Assembly: GCA_000435595.1 (NCBI GenBank)
Contig: FR895387.1
Span: 1-17,895, forward strand
Direction: 5' to 3'
DNA from: Firmicutes bacterium CAG:882
Lineage (GTDB): Bacteria; Bacillota; Clostridia; Lachnospirales; Lachnospiraceae
DNA length: 17,895 nucleotides
Position 1 is the stretch's first letter. Each line of letters opens with the position of its first letter. Shown here one piece after another: positions 1 to 6,466 of the stretch. Under the pieces are notes generated by a model. It worked only from the letters and a program-made list of their open reading frames with translations. It did no database searches and had not been told where the DNA came from. A program made the translations under genes and the position numbers.

Positions 1-44
1 CTTTTAAAATAAATCAGGATGTTTTGACACTCACTTACTCGTTA

Positions 45-941
45 TCAGCTATGCCTCCTCAGTGCCTCCATATACGACACCCCATACCTGCTGAGTGCCG
101 CATCCTTCCTCGTCACAACCCCGATACGCATCGTGCATTCCGAGTCGAGCGGCTTGGCGATGATGTTCTCGCCGTTTAGCTCCGCGTCGATGACGCCCGA
201 GCAGACCGTAAAGCCGTTCAGTCCGATGAGCAGATTAAAAAGTGTCGCCCTGTCGCGCACCATGATATTTTTCGGAAGCTCGAGCGAGCTTAAAAACTCC
301 TCAGAAAAGTAGAACGAATTGTGCTGTCCCTGCTCGAACACGAGATACGGATACGGCTGCAGGTCTTGAACAGTCAGCTTTTTTCTGCCTGCAAGCGGAT
401 GTCTGTTTGAAATGAATACATGCGGCTTTGCCTCGAACAGCTCCTCGAATTTGAGGTCACTCTTCGCAATCAGCTTTCTAAGCACCGCCTCATTGTGCTC
501 GCTCAGATACAGGATTCCGATTTCGCTTCTTCCGACCGACACGTCGTCTATGATTTCATAAGTCTGCGTCTCCCTGAGCGTGAAGCTGTACGCATCGGCA
601 TCGTACTCCCTTATCACATCGACAAATGCATTTACCGCAAATGAATAGTGCTGGCACGACACGGAAAAATACGGCTTCAAATGTTTCTCTCCTCTGAAAT
701 GCCCCGTCATGACATCCATCTGCTCCAATATCTGTCTTGCATATGAGAGCAGAACCTCGCCATCACGCGTGAGTTCCACCCCCTTGTTGGTTCTTACAAA
801 AGCCGTTATTCCCATTTCCTTTTCAATGCCCTGAACCGCCGTTGTGAGACTCGGCTGCGATATAAAAAGTCTTTCCGCCGCCTCCGTTATGTTCCCGCAC
901 TCCGCGACCATGACTATATACTTTAATTGCTGTAATGTCAT
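45..941 (-). CDS. LysR-family transcriptional regulator
   Basis: A 298-residue LysR-type regulator. Residues 1-60 carry the winged helix-turn-helix (MTLQQLKYIVMVAEC, then AAERLFISQPSLTTAVQGIE), followed by a linker helix and a periplasmic-binding-protein-like effector domain to the end; the length is normal for the family. A longer open frame starts at 1043, but the start at 941 is preferred because the LysR N-terminus begins there and a strong AGGGGG ribosome site lies at 948-953. The gene lies 92 bp downstream of the GH32 gene on the same strand, so it may be co-transcribed with it and control it. A perfect inverted repeat (957-979) sits just upstream of the ribosome site. Its half-site also occurs in the GH32/GH43 divergent promoter, which supports a role as the local regulator (inference). 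The effector is unknown; a sugar or sugar phosphate would fit the neighbours. Confidence 0.9.
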   Translation of the reverse strand: MTLQQLKYIVMVAECGNITEAAERLFISQPSLTTAVQGIEKEMGITAFVRTNKGVELTRDGEVLLSYARQILEQMDVMTGHFRGEKHLKPYFSVSCQHYSFAVNAFVDVIREYDADAYSFTLRETQTYEIIDDVSVGRSEIGILYLSEHNEAVLRKLIAKSDLKFEELFEAKPHVFISNRHPLAGRKKLTVQDLQPYPYLVFEQGQHNSFYFSEEFLSSLELPKNIMVRDRATLFNLLIGLNGFTVCSGVIDAELNGENIIAKPLDSECTMRIGVVTRKDAALSRYGVSYMEALRRHS

Positions 942-956
942 TTTTATCCCCCTGCA

Positions 957-979
957 TACTGCAAGCAGTGCTTGCAGTA
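957..979. promoter_or_regulatory. Perfect 11-bp inverted repeat upstream of LysR gene
   Basis: The arms TACTGCAAGCA and TGCTTGCAGTA are perfect reverse complements around one central base. The repeat lies 4 bp upstream of the ribosome site of the LysR gene. It could be an autoregulatory operator, or in RNA a hairpin that modulates translation. The inner half-site TGCAAGC/GCTTGCA recurs at 2431-2446. Confidence 0.6.
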
Positions 980-1033
980 CTTCCACCAATAAGTAGTTTG
1001 GAAATGTTTTTTCAAACTTATCCCCATGCATTT

Positions 1034-2341
1034 TTATCTGCATGGATAAAGAACATTGCTTATCACATATTGTCCGTCGTTTACGAAAATTTCGATGAGA
1101 TTCTTTTCCTCGTAAACCTCAAGCTCACAGACATCGCCCACTCTCGGTGTGCAGCACTTCACATGAACATCCACCCCTTGCGGAACACGCTTTGTCCTAT
1201 CGGTGCAGACACAGCCGCCGTTAAGCTCTATCATCACGCCCGCAAGTTCAACCGACTGACCCTCGCGGAGGGTAAGCACCGTGCGGCTTCTTCCGTACTT
1301 TGTCCATCGGGTATATTTTTCCGTACTTTCCTCGCACGAATTTTCGGCAAAATATTCCCTGACATTCGGGTGCACCGACGTATAAATCTCTCCGCCGCGA
1401 AGCGTGACAACGCGCGGAAGGCTCATCATTCCGCTCCAAGGTCTGCCGTCCGCCGCCTCGTTGTCATCAGGCGACTGCGGTATCGGCATCCGCACCCAGG
1501 CAATCACACAACGGCGACCTGCTTCGTCGATGCAGCTCTGCGGTGCATACAAATCCATCCCGTAATCGAGGAACTGCGCATCGCTCTCAAGCGCCATGCC
1601 TCCATCCTCCGCATCAAACGAAAGCTTCTGCATTGTGCTCTGATTTCCCGGATAGTCCGTGCCATTTAAAACACCTATCGGCGAGGCAATGAGAATGTGC
1701 TGTCCATCTATGCAGAACACATCCGGACACTCTAAAACCGTGCCGAACTGCTTATCCTGAAGCCTGTTAAGGTACGTCCAGTTCTCACCGTCATCACTTG
1801 TATAGATTAAAAGTACACCCTCCTCCTTCTTATAGCTGCTTGCAATGCACATAAAATACCGCCCATTCTCCCTCCACACCTTCGGATCACGGCACTCATA
1901 AGGATGCCCGATTTCAAGATCCGTCACAGGAGGAATAATCTGCTTTTTTCCATTAAAATTGTCAAAGGTAATGCCATCATCCGAGCTTATCATCGCCTGG
2001 CTCTGTTCACACAGGCCGTCAACTATGGTATTAATATTCTCCGCATTTTCTTTAAGATACCTTACAGCGGTGTAGTAGAGGTTCATTTTCCCGTCAATCT
2101 CCAGCGCACTCCCTGAAAACACACCGTTCCTGTCATAGCTTTTGGTAGGAAAAAGAGCAATCCCGAGATGCTGCCAGTGAATCAGATCCTCACTCGCCGC
2201 ATGTCCCCAGTGCATCGTTCCCCACACGGGCGCGCACGGAAAATACTGATAGAACAGATGATATTTTCCCTTAAAAAAAATAAAACCGTTAGGGTCGTTA
2301 ATCCAGTCGCCCGGAGCCTTCAAATGCAGAATATTTTCCAT
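1034..2341 (-). CDS. GH32 beta-fructosidase (sucrose/fructan hydrolase)
   Basis: A 435-residue glycoside hydrolase of family 32, which cleaves beta-fructosyl bonds in sucrose, sucrose-6-phosphate or fructo-oligosaccharides. All three GH32 signature blocks are visible: WINDPNG (residues 13-19, nucleophile Asp16), ECRDP (149-153, transition-state Asp152) and ECPD (204-207, acid/base Glu204). FSGSAL (75-80) and the five-bladed propeller pattern also fit, followed by a short C-terminal beta-sandwich. There is no signal peptide, so the enzyme is probably cytoplasmic. The start at 2341 has an AAAGGA site 8 nt upstream; an in-frame ATG at 2383 has none. The gene is divergent from the GH43-like gene. 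The sandwich domain looks slightly shorter than in typical invertases of about 490 residues, but no catalytic residue is missing. Sucrose, sucrose-6-phosphate and fructan specificities cannot be separated by eye. Confidence 0.92.
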   Translation of the reverse strand: MENILHLKAPGDWINDPNGFIFFKGKYHLFYQYFPCAPVWGTMHWGHAASEDLIHWQHLGIALFPTKSYDRNGVFSGSALEIDGKMNLYYTAVRYLKENAENINTIVDGLCEQSQAMISSDDGITFDNFNGKKQIIPPVTDLEIGHPYECRDPKVWRENGRYFMCIASSYKKEEGVLLIYTSDDGENWTYLNRLQDKQFGTVLECPDVFCIDGQHILIASPIGVLNGTDYPGNQSTMQKLSFDAEDGGMALESDAQFLDYGMDLYAPQSCIDEAGRRCVIAWVRMPIPQSPDDNEAADGRPWSGMMSLPRVVTLRGGEIYTSVHPNVREYFAENSCEESTEKYTRWTKYGRSRTVLTLREGQSVELAGVMIELNGGCVCTDRTKRVPQGVDVHVKCCTPRVGDVCELEVYEEKNLIEIFVNDGQYVISNVLYPCR

Positions 2342-2391
2342 AACATTCGTCCTTTCGCACTTTATTTTTATAGTATTTTTCATAACAATAA

Positions 2392-2421
2392 TATATAATG
2401 ATGTTGGGGTCCCAAGGTCAA
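2392..2421 (-). promoter_or_regulatory. Promoter of the GH32 gene
   Basis: On the minus strand TTGACC (2416-2421) is followed after 18 bp by TATATA (2392-2397). The -35 box lies inside the left arm of the dyad at 2407-2469, so binding to the dyad should affect it. Confidence 0.5.
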
Positions 2422-2469
2422 AAATCCTCTTGCAAGCAAGCTTGCATCAGATTTCTGACCTTTTGACCC
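2407..2469. promoter_or_regulatory. 63-bp dyad between divergent GH32 and GH43-like genes
   Basis: The arms at 2407-2426 and 2450-2469 match as an inverted repeat at 17 of 20 positions (blocks GGGTC, AAGGTC and AAATC). The centre holds a second palindrome, TGCAAG and CTTGCA around CAAG (2431-2446). The predicted -35 boxes of both divergent promoters fall in the arms. This fits a shared operator controlling both glycosidases. Confidence 0.6.
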
Positions 2470-2489
2470 TGATATCATCATCATATAAT
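2463..2489 (+). promoter_or_regulatory. Promoter of the GH43-like gene
   Basis: TTGACC (2463-2468) and a perfect TATAAT (2484-2489) are separated by 15 bp, which is shorter than the optimal 17. That may mean activator dependence. The -35 box lies in the right arm of the dyad. Confidence 0.45.
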
Positions 2490-2536
2490 ATTTCATACAG
2501 ATTTATCAAGTATCAACTCAGAAACGGGGTAAAATT

Positions 2537-3496
2537 ATGGGAGAAAGTAAAAAAACTAACATCACAAGCGCACCGCTCTACCGCGATCCGATTTACGATG
2601 CACCGACAGATCCGGTGGTTATATGGAACAACAAGGAGAATAAATGGTGGCTGCTCTATACCCAGAGAAGAAGCAGCGTAAACGCCATAGGCGTCTCGCA
2701 TATTCACGGAACTGCCATAGGTATCGCTTCGTCAGACGACGGCAGCAGATGGCTCTACCGCGGAACACTTCCGGGACTTGACTTTGAGCCGGGACACAAC
2801 ACCTTCTGGGCTCCCGAAATAATATTCGCTGAGGGCGAATACCACATGTATGTATCTTACATAACGGGAGTTCCTACCGACTGGAATTGGTCGAGACATA
2901 TCGTTCACTACACCGCCGACGATTTGTGGGAGTGGCACTTTGAGAGCGTGCTCGAGCTCTCCTCCGACCGCGTCATCGACGCCTGTGTGCATCCGATAGG
3001 AAACGGCCGGTACAAGATGTGGTACAAGGACGAGCGCCACGACTCGCATACCTACAGCGCGGTGAGCGACGATCTCTACAACTGGAGTGTTGTCGGCGAG
3101 GAGATTAATTTTAACAGCCACGAGGGACCTAACGTGTTTGAATTTGGCGGGAAAAAATGGATGATCACAGATGAGTGGAACGGACTCGGCGTGTATGAGA
3201 CAGCTGATTTCGCACACTGGAACCGACAGGGCGTAATTCTGCGCGACGGTGGCACGCGCCCATGCGACGGCGTTATGGCAAGCCACGCTGATGTTGTGGT
3301 GAACGGTGACAATGCTTACATCTTCTATTTCACACATCCATATTTTCTGAATGAGAACAGGCTTAACAAAGCATACATTCCTAATCCTGACGACGGACGA
3401 GCATGTATCCAAGCTGCCAAGCTGGAAGTGAAGGACGGCATACTCGTCTGCGACAGGAACAAGGAATTCGAGTTAAAGCTGGAACATCAGAACTAA
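2537..3496 (+). CDS. GH43-like five-bladed beta-propeller glycosidase
   Basis: A 319-residue protein with the repeat pattern of a five-bladed beta-propeller glycosidase (clan GH-F/GH-J type). Candidate catalytic acids sit where GH43-like enzymes place them: Asp25 in APTDPVV (general base), Asp148 in RVIDACV (pKa modulator) and Glu196 in HEGPN (general acid). WAPEI (91-95) is a typical GH43 motif. There is no signal peptide, so a cytoplasmic enzyme acting on imported oligosaccharides is likely. The start at 2537 has a GGGG ribosome site at 2526-2529. The gene is divergent from GH32 and shares its operator, which suggests joint induction and perhaps action on the same fructose-containing or arabinose-containing substrate (inference). 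Specificity cannot be assigned; GH32-, GH43- and GH117-like subfamilies all remain possible. Confidence 0.75.
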   Translation: MGESKKTNITSAPLYRDPIYDAPTDPVVIWNNKENKWWLLYTQRRSSVNAIGVSHIHGTAIGIASSDDGSRWLYRGTLPGLDFEPGHNTFWAPEIIFAEGEYHMYVSYITGVPTDWNWSRHIVHYTADDLWEWHFESVLELSSDRVIDACVHPIGNGRYKMWYKDERHDSHTYSAVSDDLYNWSVVGEEINFNSHEGPNVFEFGGKKWMITDEWNGLGVYETADFAHWNRQGVILRDGGTRPCDGVMASHADVVVNGDNAYIFYFTHPYFLNENRLNKAYIPNPDDGRACIQAAKLEVKDGILVCDRNKEFELKLEHQN

Positions 3497-3508
3497 ATTA
3501 TGTAAATA

Positions 3509-4153
3509 CTAAGCCTGTTTAGCGGTCTTTTTCTTGTAGCCGCAGTCACAGTAAGGTCCACCCGAGGCAAGCGTGTACTCCCTGACAAAGTCAGTGACAC
3601 CGCCTGCCTCGCTCATTGTGTAGTCAAGCCTGCACATCGCCGGAATGAGCCGGGTAAGTCCAAGCTCCCTCATGAGAGTACATATTCCGCAGGTGTAAAA
3701 TCTCGCCTCATAGCCGCTTCCATCCTCATACTCATAAAAATCCATGTTCCATGAGTAAGGATTTCTGTCTGCTGCCTTTAGCTTTGCCGTGGCTTTCATT
3801 CCGTTAATATCCGACTCCGAATATTTTTTCTTTCCGCTCATCCTGCAAAACCACTGCATTGCGCCCGTCATCATCGACCTCTTATAGTACTCCGTCGCAT
3901 CATCGACGCTCGGAAGCTTCGGCATATTAAGAAAAAAAGCCGACAGCATCGCACAATTCACAATATTCATTTTGAATCTGTCCGCCTTCTCGAACTCGGG
4001 AAGCTTCTCTATAATCTCCCTATACTTTTTCTTCGCCGACGCAGTTATCCTCTTGCTCTCCTGCGCATCGTACTTTAATACCTCAGTGAGATTTCTTCTA
4101 AAAGACTTGCTAAAAACAACCCACATGCCCATCGGCATACCAGCATACTTCAT
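3509..4153 (-). CDS. L-2-amino-thiazoline-4-carboxylic acid hydrolase-like protein
   Basis: A 214-residue protein whose C-terminal third resembles the ATC-hydrolase-like family (PF14196 type). It has a Cys-rich TCGIC (154-158), a short helix MRELGL, CRLDY (174-178) and TLASGGPYCDCGY (194-206). The Cys and Asp residues of these blocks are the likely metal or catalytic ligands. In the founding enzyme the reaction opens the thiazoline ring on the way to cysteine, but most members have unknown substrates. The start at 4153 is chosen for its strong GGAGGAGG site; an in-frame ATG at 4177 has none. The gene is convergent with the GH43-like gene, only 12 bp away. Its promoter overlaps a dyad nearly identical to the one in front of the degenerate MarR gene at 5975-6280, so a MarR repressor may control it. 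Confidence 0.72.
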   Translation of the reverse strand: MKYAGMPMGMWVVFSKSFRRNLTEVLKYDAQESKRITASAKKKYREIIEKLPEFEKADRFKMNIVNCAMLSAFFLNMPKLPSVDDATEYYKRSMMTGAMQWFCRMSGKKKYSESDINGMKATAKLKAADRNPYSWNMDFYEYEDGSGYEARFYTCGICTLMRELGLTRLIPAMCRLDYTMSEAGGVTDFVREYTLASGGPYCDCGYKKKTAKQA

Positions 4154-4204
4154 ACAAACACAACCTCCTCCATACACTCAGTCAAATGTTAGACGCATAT
4201 AACT

Positions 4205-4235
4205 TTTATAAGTAATATCTTACTTCTTATGGCAA
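4205..4235 (-). promoter_or_regulatory. Promoter with embedded MarR-like operator
   Basis: On the minus strand TTGCCA (4230-4235) and TATAAA (4205-4210) are 19 bp apart. Between and over them lies an inverted repeat (4208-4227, AAGTAA and TTACTT around TATC), well placed to block RNA polymerase. The half-sites match the operator at 6293-6312. Confidence 0.5.
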
Positions 4236-4294
4236 AAAAATGAAAGAGGTACGACAAATTTTCCATTAAAATTGCATTTGTTATAACCAAAACT

Positions 4295-4529
4295 GTGTAT
4301 AAGGGAATTTGATTTATACATATCACGACTTTGGGAAAAACTTAGATATTCTTAGAACTCTGGCGGCATCCCAGCCACAGACGGCATGGATGTCGGCTGA
4401 GCAGCAACGCATACAAGGAAGTATGCTTTGCTGCGATGGCGTACACAGATATAAGCTAAATCAGAGTTCTTAGAATATCTTGTTTTGTACAACGGAGTAG
4501 ATATGTATAAATCAAATTCTCTTATACAC
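4295..4529. repeat. 235-bp fold-back element with long terminal inverted repeats
   Basis: The terminal arms at 4295-4324 and 4500-4529 are inverted repeats matching at 29 of 30 positions. A second nested pair, 4345-4362 and 4462-4479, matches at 17 of 18. Inside are two more hairpins: CAGCC(4372-4376)/GGCTG(4395-4399), and 4401-4414/4421-4434 (13 of 14 bp, loop AAGGAA). No open frame is present. I see no target-site duplication. It could be a miniature inverted-repeat transposable element or a large multibranched RNA. It lies between the LysR stop and the ATC-hydrolase-like promoter. The rest of the gap 4154-4547 holds only that promoter. Confidence 0.7.
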
Positions 4530-4547
4530 TTATAGATTTGACTATGT

Positions 4548-5441
4548 TTAAGTTTCTTGGTCGTACACCCCCTCCACGAACCCTATAAACTCCTTCGCCA
4601 CATGAGAAAGCGTATGCTTCTTATTCCAGATAAGTGCGTAGGAGGCGTGCGCCGCCGGGTGGTCTATCTGCCTCACGCACACGTCGTTATCATGTACCAA
4701 TGAGCATATCGACTGCGGATATATTGAGATTCCAACGCCGTGCCGGCTGAGCTCATAGGCGTTCATCATGTGCGCTATGCGTCCACATACTTTTGCCGTG
4801 TGCTCATGGCTTGAAAACCACTTGTCAATCTCACTTTTCCGCGACTCTCTTGATGGTATGAGCAGGTCGTACGGCAGAAGCTCGTCCGGCAGAACAGGAA
4901 GATTCTTCTCCGAGTACAGCGGATGTCCTTTCGGGATGACCGCCACCCACGGCTCATCGTACACAGGAAGCACATGGAATTCCTCGGTGTTGTACGGTGC
5001 GGTAATCATCGCAACCTCGCACAGCCCCTTGGTCACGCGGTTGTTCACATCGTCCGTGTTGCCGTTCCACAGATTGTACTGCACATTCGGGTGCTTCTTC
5101 CGAAACGCAGAAATCCACTCCGCAAAGAGCCTCGGCGCACAGCCCTCAACCGATGCAATGTAGAGCGTTCCCTGAAGTCCCTCCTTCATCTCCTTAACTT
5201 CCTCCTCTGACTTGTTCACCAAGTCGAGAATCTGTGTGGCGTACTGCAAAAACAGCTCGCCCTCCTCCGTCAAGGCAACCTTATGAGGCGAGCGCACAAA
5301 AAGCTCCGTGCCAAGCTCCTCCTCCAAGTCCTGTATCTGACGGCTTAACGGTGGCTGCGCTATCGCAAGCTTTTCTGCCGCTCTGGTAAAGTTCTTCTCC
5401 TCCGCGACCGCCTTAAAATATCGTATGTGTCTGAGCTCCAT
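4548..5441 (-). CDS. LysR-family transcriptional regulator
   Basis: A complete 297-residue LysR-type regulator. The N-terminal helix-turn-helix is very typical (MELRHIRYFKAVAEE, then AAEKLAIAQPPLSRQIQDLE), followed by the effector-binding domain from about residue 90. The start at 5441 has a GGAGGAG ribosome site. Its promoter (5490-5518) lies beside a classic LysR box (5463-5477), which fits autorepression. Divergently from it runs a short transcription unit encoding a 26-residue peptide, which is the best candidate target because LysR regulators commonly control the divergent neighbour. The resemblance is to the BenM/CatM/CbbR type of N-terminus, but the ligand is unknown. Confidence 0.92.
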   Translation of the reverse strand: MELRHIRYFKAVAEEKNFTRAAEKLAIAQPPLSRQIQDLEEELGTELFVRSPHKVALTEEGELFLQYATQILDLVNKSEEEVKEMKEGLQGTLYIASVEGCAPRLFAEWISAFRKKHPNVQYNLWNGNTDDVNNRVTKGLCEVAMITAPYNTEEFHVLPVYDEPWVAVIPKGHPLYSEKNLPVLPDELLPYDLLIPSRESRKSEIDKWFSSHEHTAKVCGRIAHMMNAYELSRHGVGISIYPQSICSLVHDNDVCVRQIDHPAAHASYALIWNKKHTLSHVAKEFIGFVEGVYDQET

Positions 5442-5462
5442 ATTTCTCCTCCAGCGCTTATG

Positions 5463-5485
5463 ATACCTGTTAGGTATTGTAATAC
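5463..5485. promoter_or_regulatory. LysR-type binding site (T-N11-A) with extra half-site
   Basis: Positions 5463-5477 read ATACCTGTTAGGTAT, a palindrome of the ATAC-N7-GTAT / T-N11-A form known for LysR regulators. A further GTATT and AATAC pair follows at 5474-5485. The centre (5470) is about 66 bp upstream of the predicted start of the divergent plus-strand transcript, the usual position for a LysR recognition site. Confidence 0.65.
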
Positions 5486-5489
5486 TTTT

Positions 5490-5518
5490 ATTATATGTAT
5501 TTCACATTATAAACGCAA
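5490..5518 (-). promoter_or_regulatory. Promoter of the second LysR gene
   Basis: On the minus strand TTGCGT (5513-5518) and a perfect TATAAT (5490-5495) are 17 bp apart. The LysR box lies just downstream, where binding would repress. Confidence 0.45.
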
Positions 5519-5529
5519 GGTGTTATATT
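5501..5529 (+). promoter_or_regulatory. Promoter of the small plus-strand transcript
   Basis: TTCACA (5501-5506) and TATATT (5524-5529) match consensus at 5 of 6 positions each with an ideal 17-bp spacer. Predicted transcription starts near 5536. It overlaps the oppositely directed LysR promoter. Confidence 0.5.
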
Positions 5530-5579
5530 AAAACCATCAAAGGGAACGTAAAGTTTTTCACATATACGGAAAGGAATCG

Positions 5580-5660
5580 GTGATTGATATGAAGAAATTT
5601 TTTGAGAAAGTAAGCGAATTTTTTAAGGAGTACTACATGAGCTTTTCAGAGGTAATCTAG
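5580..5660 (+). CDS. Candidate 26-residue small protein (or small RNA)
   Basis: A short frame from GTG 5580 (26 residues) or ATG 5589 (23 residues) to TAG at 5658-5660. The peptide begins MIDMKKFFEKVSEFF and is rich in Phe, Lys and Glu, so it should form an amphipathic helix. A GGAAAGGA ribosome site lies at 5568-5575. The unit has its own promoter (5501-5529) and a 17-bp terminator hairpin downstream (5696-5741), so a transcript of about 210 nt is well supported even if translation is not. It is divergent from the LysR gene, with a LysR box at the expected distance. I recognise no family. It could instead be a non-coding RNA. Confidence 0.4.
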   Translation: MIDMKKFFEKVSEFFKEYYMSFSEVI

Positions 5661-5695
5661 TCTCTGATTAGTACCCAAAACTTAATTGGAATGCC

Positions 5696-5751
5696 CAAGA
5701 CAGAGCCGTGTAATCGCAAGTGACTACACGGCTCTGTCTTGAATTTATTTT
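5696..5751 (+). terminator. Strong hairpin terminator after the small transcript
   Basis: A perfect 17-bp stem (5696-5712 with 5725-5741, core AGACAGAGCCGTGTA) with a 12-nt loop is followed on the plus strand by a T-rich tail (TTTATTTT). On the minus strand no T run follows, so it serves mainly the plus strand, although it also sits behind the MATE remnant. Confidence 0.65.
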
Positions 5752-5975
5752 AATTCTCTGTAATAAAAATAAAACATGTTTTCAGCGATTCCCAGATAAA
5801 TAATTGCCAATATAACTGTCACCGTTTCGGTGATTAAGAAGTTCCACCATATCCCATTAATTCCAATCGCTTTACCCAAAATTGATGCAAGAGGAAGTAA
5901 AATAATAACTTTCCAATTTGATTGATTTGAAATTAAACTGTAATATTTAAAGTGTACCCATATATGTGAGTACAC
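5745..5975 (-). pseudogene. C-terminal remnant of a MATE-family efflux transporter
   Basis: A 76-codon frame opening with GTG at 5975. It has two hydrophobic segments, about residues 23-41 (VIILLPLASILGKAIGING) and 45-65, then a short hydrophilic tail. SNWKVIILLPLASILG followed by GINGIWWNFLITE resembles the last two helices of MATE transporters of about 450 residues; the first ten helices are missing. It directly follows the MarR gene with a 1-bp overlap, the usual MarR-MATE operon order, which supports decay of an original two-gene operon. An imperfect palindrome (AGTGTAC/GTACACT, 5951-5976) covers the junction. The assignment rests on motif memory and is moderately sure; a functional small membrane protein is unlikely but possible. 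Confidence 0.6.
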
Positions 5976-6280
5976 TATTTTTCAATATTTTCAAGCATTT
6001 TTTCCGATGTTTTCAAAAACGTTTGTATATCTTCTTCCGGAATGCCTTCGCATATTTTATTAAAAATCTCCGTCATTGTCGGATACGTCACAGCCAATGC
6101 TTTTTCCAAATCCTTCTGATTAATTTCGCAGGCTCCCATTGACTCTAAGCGACTTAATTCACCCAGTACTCTCAACTGTACAGCGGTTAATCCCATCAGA
6201 TTTGCACGTTCTTCCGGTTTCTTCTTAAATTCTCTGTCTAATATAGAAAATCTAAGCCCCGGAGCAATATTCGTTTCCAT
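5975..6280 (-). pseudogene. MarR-family regulator with internal deletion
   Basis: A 101-residue frame. Residues 1-70 fit the N-terminal helices and the recognition helix region of a MarR repressor (LRFSILDREFKKK, MGLTAVQLRVLGELSRLE, EINQKDLEKALAVTYPTMTEI). Residues 71-101 fit a MarR C-terminal helix (EEDIQTFLKTSEKMLENIE). The wing and dimerisation part between them, about 45-50 residues, is absent, because full MarR proteins are about 145-150 residues. The join keeps the frame. The start at 6280 has a GGAGGGG site; an in-frame ATG at 6292 lies within that site. A perfect operator-like dyad sits just upstream (6293-6312). The product is probably unable to bind DNA normally but could act as a mini-protein. 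Confidence 0.7.
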
Positions 6281-6292
6281 AAGCCCCTCCAT

Positions 6293-6312
6293 ATAAGTAG
6301 TGTGCTACTTAT
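6293..6312. promoter_or_regulatory. MarR-like operator dyad
   Basis: A perfect inverted repeat, ATAAGTAG-TGTG-CTACTTAT, starts 12 bp upstream of the MarR start codon, overlapping the leader. This is the usual size and place for MarR autorepression. A near copy lies at 4208-4227. Confidence 0.6.
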
Positions 6313-6366
6313 TATAATTGTTTTTTTCTTTTGTCATTATCCATTATACTTTCCGGCTCCAATAAT

Positions 6367-6441
6367 TAATCCCGGATTATTCATGACAAAATCACATACA
6401 ATCCAGGATTACCTATAATTTTATAAATTTTTATCCGGATA
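6367..6441. repeat. Three phased ATCC/GGAT palindromes
   Basis: TAATCCCGGATTA (6367-6379), AATCCAGGATT (6400-6410) and TATCCGGATA (6432-6441) share a palindromic ATCC-(N)-GGAT core. Their centres are 32 and 31.5 bp apart, about three helical turns. They lie in the AT-rich gap between two decayed genes. Confidence 0.5.
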
Positions 6442-6466
6442 CAGTAAATTTAAATTATATTACCGG

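Noticed and set aside
935..1669. Long plus-strand open frame of 244 codons opposite the GH32 gene
   Set aside because: It lies antisense to a clear GH32 gene with all catalytic motifs and shows no family features; it is a composition shadow.
2732..3412. Long minus-strand frame opposite the GH43-like gene
   Set aside because: The plus-strand protein has conserved motifs and a ribosome site; the antisense frame has none.
4295..4529. Intrinsic terminator of the second LysR gene
   Set aside because: The structure is far larger than a terminator and lacks a T run after the stem.
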